Shown here in pieces: positions 35,846 through 45,577 of a DNA stretch of 64,000 bases. The stretch is from NCBI GenBank assembly GCA_030065055.1, contig JASJDS010000097.1:1-64000 (forward strand). Reading direction: 5' to 3'. Position 1 is the first letter of the stretch; each line of letters opens with the position of its first letter. A model generated the notes under the pieces. That model saw only the letters and a program-made list of their open reading frames with translations. It searched no databases and was not told where the DNA came from. The position numbers and the translations under genes are program-made. The DNA is from Calothrix sp. MO_192.B10 (GTDB lineage Bacteria > Cyanobacteriota > Cyanobacteriia > Cyanobacteriales > Nostocaceae).

Positions 35846-36312
35846 TGGATTAGTTTGATTAAGATTTGCTGAATTTGTGATTTTTAAATTTCATATTCGC
35901 TCTTCAGTAACGCCGAAAATTTAGAATAAAAGTTAGTAAATATAATTATTTTCAAAATTATTGTGTTTTAAAAAAGGATTAAAGCTTAAGTTAATACACA
36001 TTTAACTTGCTTAATATGTCAGTTGAAAAAGTTGCTTCAACCTCATAACTTGCAGCATTCTCAATTAGCCCAGATTTCCGCCTGGGAATGAATTCCCAGT
36101 CTCAAAGACAAAGTCTGATAAATCAGACTGGGAAAGACAGGAGAGCGCGTTTCAACGTGCTTGGTTTATTAGCGATTCGGCTACGCTCATCGCTAACACT
36201 GAGCGAAGTCGAAGTGTTAGCCTTGAAATTTATTTCAAGGTGGGAATGTGGGCTACACGATATTGGTGCAAGTTATTAGTTCAACTCAACTTTTATCCGT
36301 CCTGTCTTCAGC
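35846..36312. mobile_element. Intergenic region with 232-bp inverted-repeat element
   Basis: 36045-36276 is a 232-bp element with ends ATAACTTGCA and TGCAAGTTAT and several inner hairpins (ttcccagtct..., gtctgataaatcagac, caacgtgcttgg). An equally long copy in opposite orientation is at 60997-61228. The remaining 200 bases upstream of the HlyD gene are AT-rich and could hold a promoter; no terminator is evident. Confidence 0.8.
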
Positions 36313-39234
36313 TTATTCCAACTGTCTAGCAACTAAGCGAGCAAACAATCCCTCTTCCCCGATTAATTCGGCAAATGAACCGGACTGAACTACTCTACCA
36401 GCTTCGAGAACATAAATGCGGTCTGCATGACGAATCGTACTCAGACGATGAGCAATGACAATACGGGTGACGCTGAGAGTTGATAAACTTTGAGTCACCA
36501 CTGCTTGGGTGCGGTTATCTAAAGCACTAGTAGCTTCATCCATGAGAATTATTTTTGGTTTTCCAATTAAGGCGCGAGCAATAAGTAATCTTTGCCGTTG
36601 TCCTCCTGATAAATTACTTCCTCCTTCGCTGACAATAGTATGCATACCCATAGGCATTTGTTCGATATCTTCAGCTAAACCAGCCATTTCTGCGGCTTTC
36701 CAAGCTTCGTTGAGGGTTATCAAAGCTCCACAGGCGATATTGTCAAAAATTGAACTTTGTTGAAGGCGACCGTTTTGCAGGACTACTCCTAACTGTCGTC
36801 GCACTGAGATCAAATCTAGCCCTGCCAGGTCTTGCCCATCGTAGTATACTGTGCCACTTTCAGGAATCTCAAATCCCAGTAAAAGCCGAAATAAGGTTGA
36901 TTTACCACTGCCACTTGGTCCGACGATGGCAATAAATTCCCCTGGATTAGCTTCAATGCAGACATTATCGAGAATTAGTGGACCATCTGCTCGATAACGA
37001 AAGGTGATATGATCTAAAACTATCCGTCCCCCTAAACGACCAGAATCAGTCCGATTGGGGTCATATTCAGTTGGGGCTTGGACTATTGACTTGGTTCGCT
37101 CCCACAGAGGAACAATACCTAAAATATCTGTGAGGGTATTACTCAAATTGGTAACGCCGCTAATAAAGGTACCGAAAGCAGCATAAAAAGCCAGAAATGT
37201 CCCTGCTGTGAAGTTAATTGGTTTACCCTCTGCTTGGGCTATTTGCATAAACCAGATGGTAAACCAAAATAGTAGTACGGAACTAATTAGGGGTAAAGCT
37301 TCGTTAAAAGTAGAGATCGCATCATTAATCTGTTGGATGCCAAAGGTTAGCTTAGTTTTTTGGCTGTATTTCTCTGCCCAAGTTGCAAAGGCTCGTTCCT
37401 CTGCTGCTGCTACCCGCAGTTTGGCAACCCCACCAATTAGTTGTACGGTAAGTCCATCGATTTCACCATCGAGCTTTTCTTGTTGACGTTCTTTACCGAC
37501 TAAGAGAATGCCAGAAGTTATGGTGACGATCGCTGCCACAATCGATATTCCCAAACCAATCAGGGCTAGTTTGACATTATAAACAAACATCAGTCCTAAA
37601 TTGAGCAGAGAAAAAATACCACTGAGTAGGGTGCGTTGAGTAGCACCAGTGAGTTGACTGCGGATTTGACGAACTGCTAGGAGACGATTGACCATATCTC
37701 CAGAGGTGTACTGGCGGAAAAAAGCAGGAGTTATTTTTAATAGCCGGTCCCAAACTGCCAACTGTAAATTAACGTCAGTAGCATTTTCAACTCGCAGGGT
37801 AATAAATCCTTGAGATAGTTGAAAAGCTGATTTTCCCAAAGCAGCGGCGAATAGGGCTAGTCCAATTTGCCATAAAAGAAGGCGATCGCTATCAGGAATT
37901 GCTTTATCTATCAACATTCCAGTCCCCTGAGGAACTACCATACCCAGGAGTGTAGTTAGTGCGCCGACTAGAACAATCAGGAGAATATCTTGTTGATAAC
38001 CTTCGATGCCAAACTGAAATAGTTCAACAAAGTTCTGCACTACCAGAGGTAAGGGGCGATAGAAAACGTAGGCACTAGTTGCTATAGTTTGAGCGACTGT
38101 TTTTGTTACTGGGGTGCGGGTTTCCCGAACGGGGTCGAATAGGAGATATTTGCCCCCCTCCTGGTTAGGTAACAAAGCTACAGGGGAATTATCCTCGGCT
38201 ATATAGGCAAGAAGAGGGCCATGTTCTCGTTGCCACCAATTTCCCACTAACTGGACGCGACGAATCCGACATTGAGAAGCACGGGCGATCGCTTCTAGGG
38301 GTTCTTGGAGTAAGCTGGGTTCCTCTGAAGGGGCGGGGGGTTGAATTTTAATCTTTTGTACCCTACCGACTGCTCCAGCCGCAATTAGCAATGGCGTTCC
38401 TAGCTGCTCAAAAGTTATTTGTTGGGGCTGTAAAACTGAGGCTAGCTTACCTAAAGCCGAAGAGGTTAATTGCTGATTAAGTTTTTCTCTGGCTTGAAAA
38501 CGACGAAATTCTGCTTGCTTTCTCTCTTGGGTGTAGAAATCTAAAGCGTAGCAGAAGTAGCTGTGGAAAATCCCTAAACTAGTTGATAATTGTTCCCGGT
38601 TGTCATATTCAAATGTGGGGATAACATTAATTTCCGTAGGACTGGTTGCTGTTAACCACATGCCTTTAACCAGAGGGAACCAAGGAGAGTGCTGATCTAA
38701 GAGTAAATCGGAAAATCCCCTGCAACTTGTTCTGCCTTGAGTTACTTTAACCCAGATAATTTGCTTAGGAGGAGGTTGAATTAATTGATTAGTTTCCAGG
38801 GAATAGGGAGTTGGTAGGAAACAAGGAGAAAGTGTAGTATTTTCTGGAATTAGGGTTTTCTGGGAAGACTCAAAGGTAATAGTTTCTCCTAAATGTCGCA
38901 ACCAGCCCTCCAAAAGTGCGATCGCTTGATGCTCTCCTCTAGCAATTTGTTCCCCAATATCTTCTAAAGAAAGTTGCTGAAGTTCTACATCTTCTATGGC
39001 AACTGCTAAAATACCCAATTGTTGAGTGACTGTTACCCCACATAAAATTTCACCCGGATTAACACTGAATAAATAGCGACGCTCACCTATTGCCTGTTGA
39101 TTACTAATTTGGGTCGCAAATAGTGATACTTGTCCTGAGATCACCAGCCACACCACTTCAGGATTAAGCAGTACAAAAGGCTGATTACTTTTAAGTTTGT
39201 CAACTTTGGCAGTGAGCTTTTGCTGAGGAATCAT
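36313..39234 (-). CDS. NHLM-type ABC exporter, permease/ATPase subunit 2
   Basis: 973 residues. The long N-terminal region (about 1-400) contains a cyclic-nucleotide-like fold (PFVLLNPEVVWLVISGQVSLF) typical of the second ABC protein of NHLP/NHLM peptide-export systems. Then come six membrane helices (about 420-700) and an ABC ATPase with GPSGSGKST, LSGGQRQRLLIARAL, ILMDEATSALD and the His-loop IVIAHRLST. No C39 peptidase. Transcribed 395 bases after the peptidase-containing exporter gene; the two probably work together in leader removal and export. Confidence 0.9.
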   Translation of the reverse strand: MIPQQKLTAKVDKLKSNQPFVLLNPEVVWLVISGQVSLFATQISNQQAIGERRYLFSVNPGEILCGVTVTQQLGILAVAIEDVELQQLSLEDIGEQIARGEHQAIALLEGWLRHLGETITFESSQKTLIPENTTLSPCFLPTPYSLETNQLIQPPPKQIIWVKVTQGRTSCRGFSDLLLDQHSPWFPLVKGMWLTATSPTEINVIPTFEYDNREQLSTSLGIFHSYFCYALDFYTQERKQAEFRRFQAREKLNQQLTSSALGKLASVLQPQQITFEQLGTPLLIAAGAVGRVQKIKIQPPAPSEEPSLLQEPLEAIARASQCRIRRVQLVGNWWQREHGPLLAYIAEDNSPVALLPNQEGGKYLLFDPVRETRTPVTKTVAQTIATSAYVFYRPLPLVVQNFVELFQFGIEGYQQDILLIVLVGALTTLLGMVVPQGTGMLIDKAIPDSDRLLLWQIGLALFAAALGKSAFQLSQGFITLRVENATDVNLQLAVWDRLLKITPAFFRQYTSGDMVNRLLAVRQIRSQLTGATQRTLLSGIFSLLNLGLMFVYNVKLALIGLGISIVAAIVTITSGILLVGKERQQEKLDGEIDGLTVQLIGGVAKLRVAAAEERAFATWAEKYSQKTKLTFGIQQINDAISTFNEALPLISSVLLFWFTIWFMQIAQAEGKPINFTAGTFLAFYAAFGTFISGVTNLSNTLTDILGIVPLWERTKSIVQAPTEYDPNRTDSGRLGGRIVLDHITFRYRADGPLILDNVCIEANPGEFIAIVGPSGSGKSTLFRLLLGFEIPESGTVYYDGQDLAGLDLISVRRQLGVVLQNGRLQQSSIFDNIACGALITLNEAWKAAEMAGLAEDIEQMPMGMHTIVSEGGSNLSGGQRQRLLIARALIGKPKIILMDEATSALDNRTQAVVTQSLSTLSVTRIVIAHRLSTIRHADRIYVLEAGRVVQSGSFAELIGEEGLFARLVARQLE

Positions 39235-39628
39235 GTCATTTCAGTCATCAGTTATCAGTTATCAGTTATCAGTGTGTTTATAAATAAAAAATAAAATTAT
39301 TGTAGGGTGTGTTAGACGCACGACTATATGTTGGTTTGATACAAAATCTTAATGCGTCTAACGCACCATCTGTCATTACTGCTTGGGGGCAAATTTTTAC
39401 TTATTCAAACGGCGTTGCTGATCGGAAGTATGAATTTGTCTCACGCAAAGGCGCATTAGACGCGGAGCGGCTTCCCGAAGGGTAGACGCAAAGAATGGTT
39501 GTTTATTCACGTCGAAAAATGTAAATTTATACTCTCATTCAGCAACGTCAGAGTTTTAAATATCCTCATTTTTTAATTTCATATTTCAATTGGCACTGCC
39601 TTGTTTCTTAAGAGTAGATAACTTGATG
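39235..39628. repeat. Intergenic region with two inverted-repeat elements
   Basis: A heptamer tract (atcagtt, 39243-39272) comes first. Next is a hairpin with 15-bp arms GGTGTGTTAGACGCA/TGCGTCTAACGCACC (39306-39367). Then a 139-bp element (39411-39549) with imperfect ends GGCGTTGCTGATCGGAAGTATGA and its inverse; its right part matches 6776-6850. It splits the exporter genes of the operon. Confidence 0.7.
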
Positions 39629-41905
39629 TTAATTATTGCTAATCAAACGCATATAAGTACCTTCCTGTTTTCTTAATTCATCGTGAGTTCCTCTTTGTAC
39701 AACTTTGCCTTGTTCTAAAACAATAATTTCATCGCAATCGCGGATAGTACTGAGACGATGGGCAACTACGATACAAGAACAACCGCGCCTTCTCAGATTG
39801 CGATCGACAATCTGTTCGGTTTCCGCATCCAAAGCACTGGTAGCTTCATCTAAAACTAATATGCTAGGATTTCTCACTAGAGCGCGGGCAATTTCCAGAC
39901 GCTGGCGTTGTCCACCACTCAGATTCATTCCTCCTTCACTTAGTTGAGCATCGTATCCCCCTAGTAGAAACAGAATTGCTTCGTGAATTGCTGCATCCTG
40001 ACAAGCTTTAACTAAATCTGCTTCTGGAATAGTAGAGTCCCAGAGAGTGAGGTTATCTCGAATTGTACCAGCAAAGAGAAAGATATCTTGTTCCACCATA
40101 GCTAAAGAGTTGCTAAGGACTGAACGGGGTATTTGGGTGCGAGAAATCCCGTCAAAAAGGATGTCCCCCGACCAAGATTGATATAGCCCGCAAATGAGTT
40201 TAGCAATGGTAGATTTCCCCGAACCACTATTACCAACTAAAGCAATTCTTTGTCCTGGTTTAACAGTTAAATTTAAGTTTTCAATTAGGGGTGCTTCTAA
40301 TTTACTGTAGCCAAAAGTTAGCTGACGTAGTTCGATAAAGCCTTGGAGTCGAAATGAATTTGGGGAGATGGGGGGATGGGGAGATGAGGAGATGGGGAGA
40401 TGGGGAGATGGGGAGATGGGGAGATGGGGAGAACTTATATTGTCATTATTTGGACTTCTTTGTTCTGTTTCTCTCCTCTGAACAATATTAGATTCATCAA
40501 CAGGATTTTGGAGAACATCATCAAGACGGTTTAAGTCGGCTACTAGTTCTTGTAGAGTACTACCAAAATTAATTAGATTGTTGACTGGCTCCAGAAAACT
40601 AGTAGCCAGTAATTGATAAGCAACCAGCATCCCAATACTTAAGCTACCGTTGATAACTCTAAACCCTCCGATAACCAGAATTGAAGCCGTAGCCAAAGCA
40701 GTCAGCAACGTTGGTAGTACGGTGAGGATTTGAGTTTGTAAACCCAGTTTTTGTTGGGAATTAAGAGCTTTGGTATAGTAGCCAGCAAACTTAGCAAATA
40801 AATCGGATTCTAATCCCGAAGCTTTAACAGTTTCAATAGATTGAATGCCCCCAATGGCAACACCATATGCCTTACCGTATTCTTGAGCGAGACTAATATT
40901 AGCATCAACGCGACTACGAGAAAGGGTCTGGAGAGCCACAAAATTAAAGGCAGCAAATAATATAGTTATAGTAGTTAATAGCCAATCATAGGTTAGCATT
41001 ATTAGGGCATATAATCCCATCATTACCGTGTCAATGACAGTAGTAGCAAGACGACCAGAAAGTACTTTAGCTACTTTGTCATTGAGTTCAATACGATTGC
41101 TGATTTCCCCAGAGAACCGCTGGGCATAAAATCCTACGGGTAAGCGTAGGAGATGCCAGATAAACTGTCCCGACATGGTAACGGAAAGTTTAATTAGCAG
41201 TCTTCGTAAAGCTCCAAGCTGCATTCGCATCAACAGTCCCTGGAGAATCGCAGTGATAATCATTCCTAATAATAGCGGTCGCAGCCAGTCTTGATAGTTT
41301 TCTACTAAAATGCGATCGACAAAGACTTGGGTAAAGGCTGGGATTGTAAGTCGGGGAAAGGTGAGAAATAATCCCGTTAGTAAACAGAAGAGTACAGCGC
41401 GATGAGAGCTAGTGAGACGGGAAACTAAGGCAGAAACTGTACTTCTTAGTTTTCCGCCCTTTTGAAATTCTGGTCCCGGTTCCATGACCAAGACAACGCC
41501 AGTGTAGCCCTCGTCAAACTCTTTAGGGGAGACTTTTCTGGGACCAGTAGCAGGGTCGTTAATATATACGCAGTTTTTACCGAATCCTTCGACAACGAGG
41601 AAGTGGTTAAACCTCCAAAATACTATATACGGAGGAGTAAGAGTTTTGAGGTTTTCTAGGGACTTTTTGAATCCTTTGGCAGTTAAACCGTAGCTTCTAG
41701 CAACTTTGATAATATTAGATGCTTTGCTACCATCTCGTGAAATGCCGCATTTTTGACGTAATTCGGATAGAGGTACAATGCGATTGTAGTAGCTGAGAAT
41801 AATTCCTAAAGAAGCAGCACCGCATTCCACTGTTTCCATTTGAAAAAGCGTGGGGGTATGTAATCGATAGACAGTTTTTTGATTCGTCTTTTTAACTGAG
41901 TTCAA
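39629..41905 (-). CDS. NHLP-type C39 peptidase/ABC exporter
   Basis: 758 residues. The N-terminal C39 cysteine peptidase (about 14-150) has Cys28 in ETVECGAASL, His101 in FNHFLVVEG and Asp117 in INDPA, so it should cut leaders after Gly-Gly. Six membrane helices (about 165-440) and an ABC ATPase (GNSGSGKST, LSGGQRQRLEIARAL, LVLDEATSALD) follow. Between them is a low-complexity stretch rich in HLPISPSP (about 490-510), encoded by an octamer/heptamer repeat at 40361-40432. Its substrate is presumably the precursor encoded at 43344. Starts 25 bases after the glycosyltransferase gene. Confidence 0.95.
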   Translation of the reverse strand: MNSVKKTNQKTVYRLHTPTLFQMETVECGAASLGIILSYYNRIVPLSELRQKCGISRDGSKASNIIKVARSYGLTAKGFKKSLENLKTLTPPYIVFWRFNHFLVVEGFGKNCVYINDPATGPRKVSPKEFDEGYTGVVLVMEPGPEFQKGGKLRSTVSALVSRLTSSHRAVLFCLLTGLFLTFPRLTIPAFTQVFVDRILVENYQDWLRPLLLGMIITAILQGLLMRMQLGALRRLLIKLSVTMSGQFIWHLLRLPVGFYAQRFSGEISNRIELNDKVAKVLSGRLATTVIDTVMMGLYALIMLTYDWLLTTITILFAAFNFVALQTLSRSRVDANISLAQEYGKAYGVAIGGIQSIETVKASGLESDLFAKFAGYYTKALNSQQKLGLQTQILTVLPTLLTALATASILVIGGFRVINGSLSIGMLVAYQLLATSFLEPVNNLINFGSTLQELVADLNRLDDVLQNPVDESNIVQRRETEQRSPNNDNISSPHLPISPSPHLPISSSPHPPISPNSFRLQGFIELRQLTFGYSKLEAPLIENLNLTVKPGQRIALVGNSGSGKSTIAKLICGLYQSWSGDILFDGISRTQIPRSVLSNSLAMVEQDIFLFAGTIRDNLTLWDSTIPEADLVKACQDAAIHEAILFLLGGYDAQLSEGGMNLSGGQRQRLEIARALVRNPSILVLDEATSALDAETEQIVDRNLRRRGCSCIVVAHRLSTIRDCDEIIVLEQGKVVQRGTHDELRKQEGTYMRLISNN
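40361..40432 (-). repeat. Coding microsatellite in the exporter gene
   Basis: About eight units of ggggagat(g) in the linker between membrane and ATPase domains, read as repeated Ser-Pro-His-Leu-Pro-Ile. Length change by non-triplet slippage would shift the frame and remove the ATPase domain. Confidence 0.9.
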
Positions 41906-41929
41906 TTTTTTTAAATGTAATTTATGGAA

Positions 41930-43120
41930 TTATGCACGCAAAACTGGATAACTAGTAAAAGCTAAACGTTCTAATAAATATGCTGCCTCATTTTTAGCAT
42001 TAGCTTTCATAAAAGCTTGTTGAAGTAATTGGGATTTTTTTTGAAGATTAGAACATTCTAAAAGTTGATCTACAGCTTTCCCAATAGTCTCGACAGTCAT
42101 TTGAAAAGGCGAAATACATATAGATACTCCTGCACGCTGACAACGTTCTGCGATATCGTCGGTTCCACTTCCCCAAGGAATTATCAAGCTTGGCAATCCA
42201 TGAGTAATAGCACCAAGTACAGCAGTTGTATGACCACTAGAAATAACTGCTTTTACTTTTGGTAATATTAATCCTTGTGGTATATGTTTGCGAACAAAAA
42301 AGTTTTCTGGAATCTCACCTGTTTCTCTATCCATACGTCCTACAGAAGCAATTACATAGACTGGACTATTCTTTAAAGCATTTACTAAATATGGCCAAAA
42401 GTTTGGATCTTCAAAAGATCTACCAGGTTGCACGTAAATTAAGGGTTTAGTTGAAGTATCGAATTGTTGTAGCCAGCAAATCAACTCTGGATCAAATAAG
42501 GGTGGCTCCCAAAGACAATCACCTACTAAATGAACGCGATCAGGTAATATGTCTACATTACCTTCTAATTCAGGAACACTTCTTAGTAAGTAAAGATCTC
42601 CCAGTAAAGGAGTTTCTCTGTAGTCGGCAGAACTCGGAGATAGTTTTAATAATTCGCAAGCCTCATTATAAAGCCGCATCATGTCTCCATATCGCCAAAT
42701 CAATTGTTTTTCACTTTCTGTTTGAGGAAAACGCTCTAAAAGTGATTTACAGGCTGGATAGAGGTATGCAGCAAGACCTAAAATCGCAACAGGTATATTG
42801 TAAAGTCTGCGCGTAATAAGTGGTCCCAGGGTTAGATGCTGACCTACTATCACATCTGGAGCAAGGTTTTTTATAGCATATTCAATATACTTAACTTGTA
42901 TGGTAACTGCAAATGGTTTACCCCAGTTATAAACCCTAAAACCTGGATTATCTTTTTCAGTACAGGTAACTAATTCAAAACCAGCTTTTTTAATTATTTT
43001 ACTCAAGGCTGAACTAGTTAAAAAAATAACTTTATGACCTCGCTGATGCAAAATTTTTGCAATACCAATTGCTGGATAGATAAAGCCATAGTTACTAAGT
43101 GAACAGAACAAGAATTTCAT
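41930..43120 (-). CDS. GT1-family glycosyltransferase (RiPP tailoring candidate)
   Basis: 396 residues with the GT-B architecture. The start MKFLFCSLSNYGFIYPAIGIAKILHQRGHKV is the N-terminal acceptor-side Rossmann fold. The C-terminal donor site has FVRKHIPQGLILPKVKAVISSGHTTAVLGAITHGLPSLIIPWGSGTDDIAERCQRAGV, the GT1 (MGT/UGT-like) motif, with His at SSGHTT in the place of the usual HGG. It lies between precursor and exporter on the same strand, so it likely adds a sugar to the peptide. Acceptor residue and sugar are unknown; Thr46 or a Cys of the core are candidates. A role on a non-peptide substrate is not excluded. Confidence 0.85.
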   Translation of the reverse strand: MKFLFCSLSNYGFIYPAIGIAKILHQRGHKVIFLTSSALSKIIKKAGFELVTCTEKDNPGFRVYNWGKPFAVTIQVKYIEYAIKNLAPDVIVGQHLTLGPLITRRLYNIPVAILGLAAYLYPACKSLLERFPQTESEKQLIWRYGDMMRLYNEACELLKLSPSSADYRETPLLGDLYLLRSVPELEGNVDILPDRVHLVGDCLWEPPLFDPELICWLQQFDTSTKPLIYVQPGRSFEDPNFWPYLVNALKNSPVYVIASVGRMDRETGEIPENFFVRKHIPQGLILPKVKAVISSGHTTAVLGAITHGLPSLIIPWGSGTDDIAERCQRAGVSICISPFQMTVETIGKAVDQLLECSNLQKKSQLLQQAFMKANAKNEAAYLLERLAFTSYPVLRA

Positions 43121-43163
43121 TTTTTTAATGTAAATATGTTTTTTGATGTATTTTAATGAGATA

Positions 43164-43190
43164 AAAGTATGTCAAGACTTGACATACTTT
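43164..43190. terminator. Perfect palindrome after precursor gene
   Basis: Arms AAAGTATGTCAAG and CTTGACATACTTT flank a single A. It lies between precursor and glycosyltransferase genes. It could be a weak (attenuating) terminator that raises precursor levels relative to downstream genes; the minus-strand T-run is short (ACTTTTATC). Confidence 0.5.
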
Positions 43191-43343
43191 TTCGATATTG
43201 GACTGTTATCCTAACTTAGAGATGATTTGATTCATATTCATCATTTACACCTGATGTGAATTAAAAACAACTCTTGTAGCATAAGGATTTTGAGCCTTGT
43301 CCAAAATCATATTTTGGAGACTATGTACATAGTTACAAGAATT

Positions 43344-43523
43344 TCATTGAAGTTCTGGAGCCTTTCCAACGCAATCAATTTTACCAGTGCAACAACCGCC
43401 TGCTATTTCGTCCAAGTTTTCAAGATCTAGTTCGTCACTATCGTTTAGAGATTCAATCTCATCTATGCCTGGAGGAATAATTACATTGTTTTGTTTTTTG
43501 ATTTCATTATTTTGTTCTTCCAT
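43344..43523 (-). CDS. RiPP precursor peptide with GG leader and 3-Cys core
   Basis: 59 residues from ATG 43523, preferred over ATG 43538 because GAGGA stands seven to eight bases upstream. The leader (1-43) is acidic with hydrophobic positions and ends LDLENLDEIAGG, a double-glycine site for C39 peptidases. The predicted core (44-59) is CCTGKIDCVGKAPELQ, with cysteines at 44, 45 and 51 and one Thr. It is flanked by a radical SAM/SPASM gene and a glycosyltransferase gene on the same strand. I know of no named peptide with this core. Confidence 0.88.
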   Translation of the reverse strand: MEEQNNEIKKQNNVIIPPGIDEIESLNDSDELDLENLDEIAGGCCTGKIDCVGKAPELQ

Positions 43524-43717
43524 GGTTAGATTCCTCATTATTTACTAGTTATGTTGTTACCAACAAATAAATTAGTTGGTGGTGGTTTAAGAATAAAAGA
43601 ACCAAAATATATTAGTAGGATCTTTATTCTTCATAGGTAAAAATTTATGATTAGTGGTCATAATAATTGAGATTTGTAGTAAAAGACCAAGACGAAATTT
43701 CAAAAATTGGCAACTAT

Positions 43718-45226
43718 TTAAGCAGTACAAACTTTTTCAGGTTTAACAGGTACTTCAATTTTGTTTACATGATCCTGATATGCTTGAGCTGTACTAGCAC
43801 GGAAGCGATTACCAAAGCCATCACAATAGTTAGTATGAAACTTACCCTTATTACTCATTGCTAGAGCTGCACAACCGCCACCACAATAAAAGGCATAACG
43901 ACATTTGCTACAAACTGGATTTGAGATTACCGTGCGGTTTCGCCAAGTTTGATTTAATTCTTCATTTAAAACAACTTCACTGTCTTCAGTGATGTAACCA
44001 ACGCGAATTTTTTTATCCCCTGTTTTTTCCCAGCAAGCATAGATATCTCCAAAGGCATCCAAAACGTACATCTTATTGTGTGCCCCACAAAAACTTGCTT
44101 TTAGATTCGGTAATGGGCTTTTTCTTTGCTCAAATATCTGTCTTACTCTAGCCATCAAACCGTCATCTGGACGATCAATTACTTTCATATTGTGATATTG
44201 TTGACGCATTTCATCTAATGCTTTATCCAACTCCCAAGAATTAAAAGTAGTTTTGATACTGGTTTTATCGTTTAATTCACTAGTAGTAACAGGTGCTGTA
44301 TAGACAGAAAAATTCTGGTAACTGTTCCATCCTCGTGCGATGATTTCGTCAGCTAACTCAGGGAGTTGGTGGATATTATTGCGGTCAATATTCATCCGCA
44401 CACTTATCTCAACACCTAAGTCCAATGCCATTGTGATATTTCGAGCAATCTTCTCAAATGAACCGCTACCATCTGCATAGATACGTCGCTTATCGTGTTC
44501 ACTGGGGGGACCATCGAGGGTAATTTGAAGATAAGAAATTTTATCTTTTCCAAGTAAATCTCGATAAGCTTCTAGCTCAGTTCCATTGGTAACAGCAGAA
44601 AAATTCGCTTTTCCTAGAGATAATGCTTTATTAATAATATATTCAACTGTAGGGCGACTTTCCGCCAACAAGGGTTCTCCGCCAAAAAAAGTAATATTGC
44701 GCGGTAAATTCATCTCTTCTGTCACCCCATGACTTGTCTCAATTTGGGGCATAGCAGCAAAAATGCGATCAATCATTTCTGGTTCCATAGTCTTAAGCAA
44801 ATGCTTAAAAGCAGGATTTGTCCGCATATGATCTTGGAAACAATAAGAACAACGAAGATTGCAGCTATAGGTAGGCATAAAGATATAACTAGGTGCCAAG
44901 CGAGAAGCAAGATGATGAAGTTTTGTCGCCATCTGGACAAAAAATGCTTGTTCTTCTTCGACTGTTTTATCTGTTAAATAGCCCCGTCTTTTAAGTAATT
45001 CAATAGTTGCCTGAGAAGGTGCGATGACTTCTCCTTCAATGGGGGGTTCTGGAGTCCAATCTCCGTAGAGAGGTTTCGGTGGATTCTTGACTTCTAATGA
45101 GCGCAAATAGGTCGCTACTCGTCGTGAAACCTTGTCATAAGCCCCCGTATAGCCGTGAACAAGTAGCATTTTTTCTGTTTCTTGGGGCAAATCCGCATAG
45201 ATTGTATAACTACTTGTGCGTATCAT
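43718..45226 (-). CDS. Radical SAM/SPASM peptide maturase
   Basis: 502 residues. The N-terminal ~110 residues look like a small winged-helix/RRE-like region (ATIELLKRRGYLTDKTVEEEQAFF). The radical SAM cluster motif is YSCNLRCSYCF (Cys122, 126, 129), followed by FFGGEPLLA and the usual barrel motifs (SAVTNGTEL, LQITLDGPPSEHDKRR). The C-terminal SPASM domain (about 375-475) has FCGAHNKMYVLDAFGDIYACWE and VCSKCRYAFYCGGGC...NYC, enough cysteines for two auxiliary 4Fe-4S clusters. Such enzymes form thioether or C-C crosslinks in peptides. The expected substrate is the adjacent precursor. Confidence 0.95.
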   Translation of the reverse strand: MIRTSSYTIYADLPQETEKMLLVHGYTGAYDKVSRRVATYLRSLEVKNPPKPLYGDWTPEPPIEGEVIAPSQATIELLKRRGYLTDKTVEEEQAFFVQMATKLHHLASRLAPSYIFMPTYSCNLRCSYCFQDHMRTNPAFKHLLKTMEPEMIDRIFAAMPQIETSHGVTEEMNLPRNITFFGGEPLLAESRPTVEYIINKALSLGKANFSAVTNGTELEAYRDLLGKDKISYLQITLDGPPSEHDKRRIYADGSGSFEKIARNITMALDLGVEISVRMNIDRNNIHQLPELADEIIARGWNSYQNFSVYTAPVTTSELNDKTSIKTTFNSWELDKALDEMRQQYHNMKVIDRPDDGLMARVRQIFEQRKSPLPNLKASFCGAHNKMYVLDAFGDIYACWEKTGDKKIRVGYITEDSEVVLNEELNQTWRNRTVISNPVCSKCRYAFYCGGGCAALAMSNKGKFHTNYCDGFGNRFRASTAQAYQDHVNKIEVPVKPEKVCTA

Positions 45227-45278
45227 AGTTGCTTATTTTCCTAAACTTGAATTGGTTCTTGTTTTGGTTGTCAGATTT

Positions 45279-45295
45279 CTGTTTAAAATAAACAG
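45279..45295. promoter_or_regulatory. Dyad CTGTTTA-AAA-TAAACAG upstream of maturase
   Basis: Perfect 7-bp arms, about 53 bases before the maturase start. It shares CTGT...ACAG ends with the dyads at 45387-45402 and 45578-45594, so it may be an operator. Confidence 0.45.
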
Positions 45296-45386
45296 TTTAA
45301 TTGCTAAAATAATTTTTCACCAGAGTTAGATTAAACTTCCGACTGATTAAACGGTAAAACTTTCTTCAGGCTTTCTCCAGACTTTT

Positions 45387-45402
45387 ATGTATTGCTTACA
45401 GT
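45387..45402. promoter_or_regulatory. Imperfect dyad ATGTATTGCTTACAGT
   Basis: Close match to the dyad at 45578-45594 (GTATTGC-TACAGT), 191 bases away, in the control region between the possible regulator gene and the maturase gene. Confidence 0.4.
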
Positions 45403-45577
45403 ACTATTTTTTCGTTATGCTAATTCAACTAAATATAAAAAATACTCAGCACCAACAATCTCTTTCACCTGTCGTCGATGTTGATGCTTGAGTTGATATT
45501 AAATATTCTAATTCTTCTGTTTTAGTTAGGAGTCGGTTTGGATGCTACAATTTCAGCCTCTATTGACTCAATACTTT

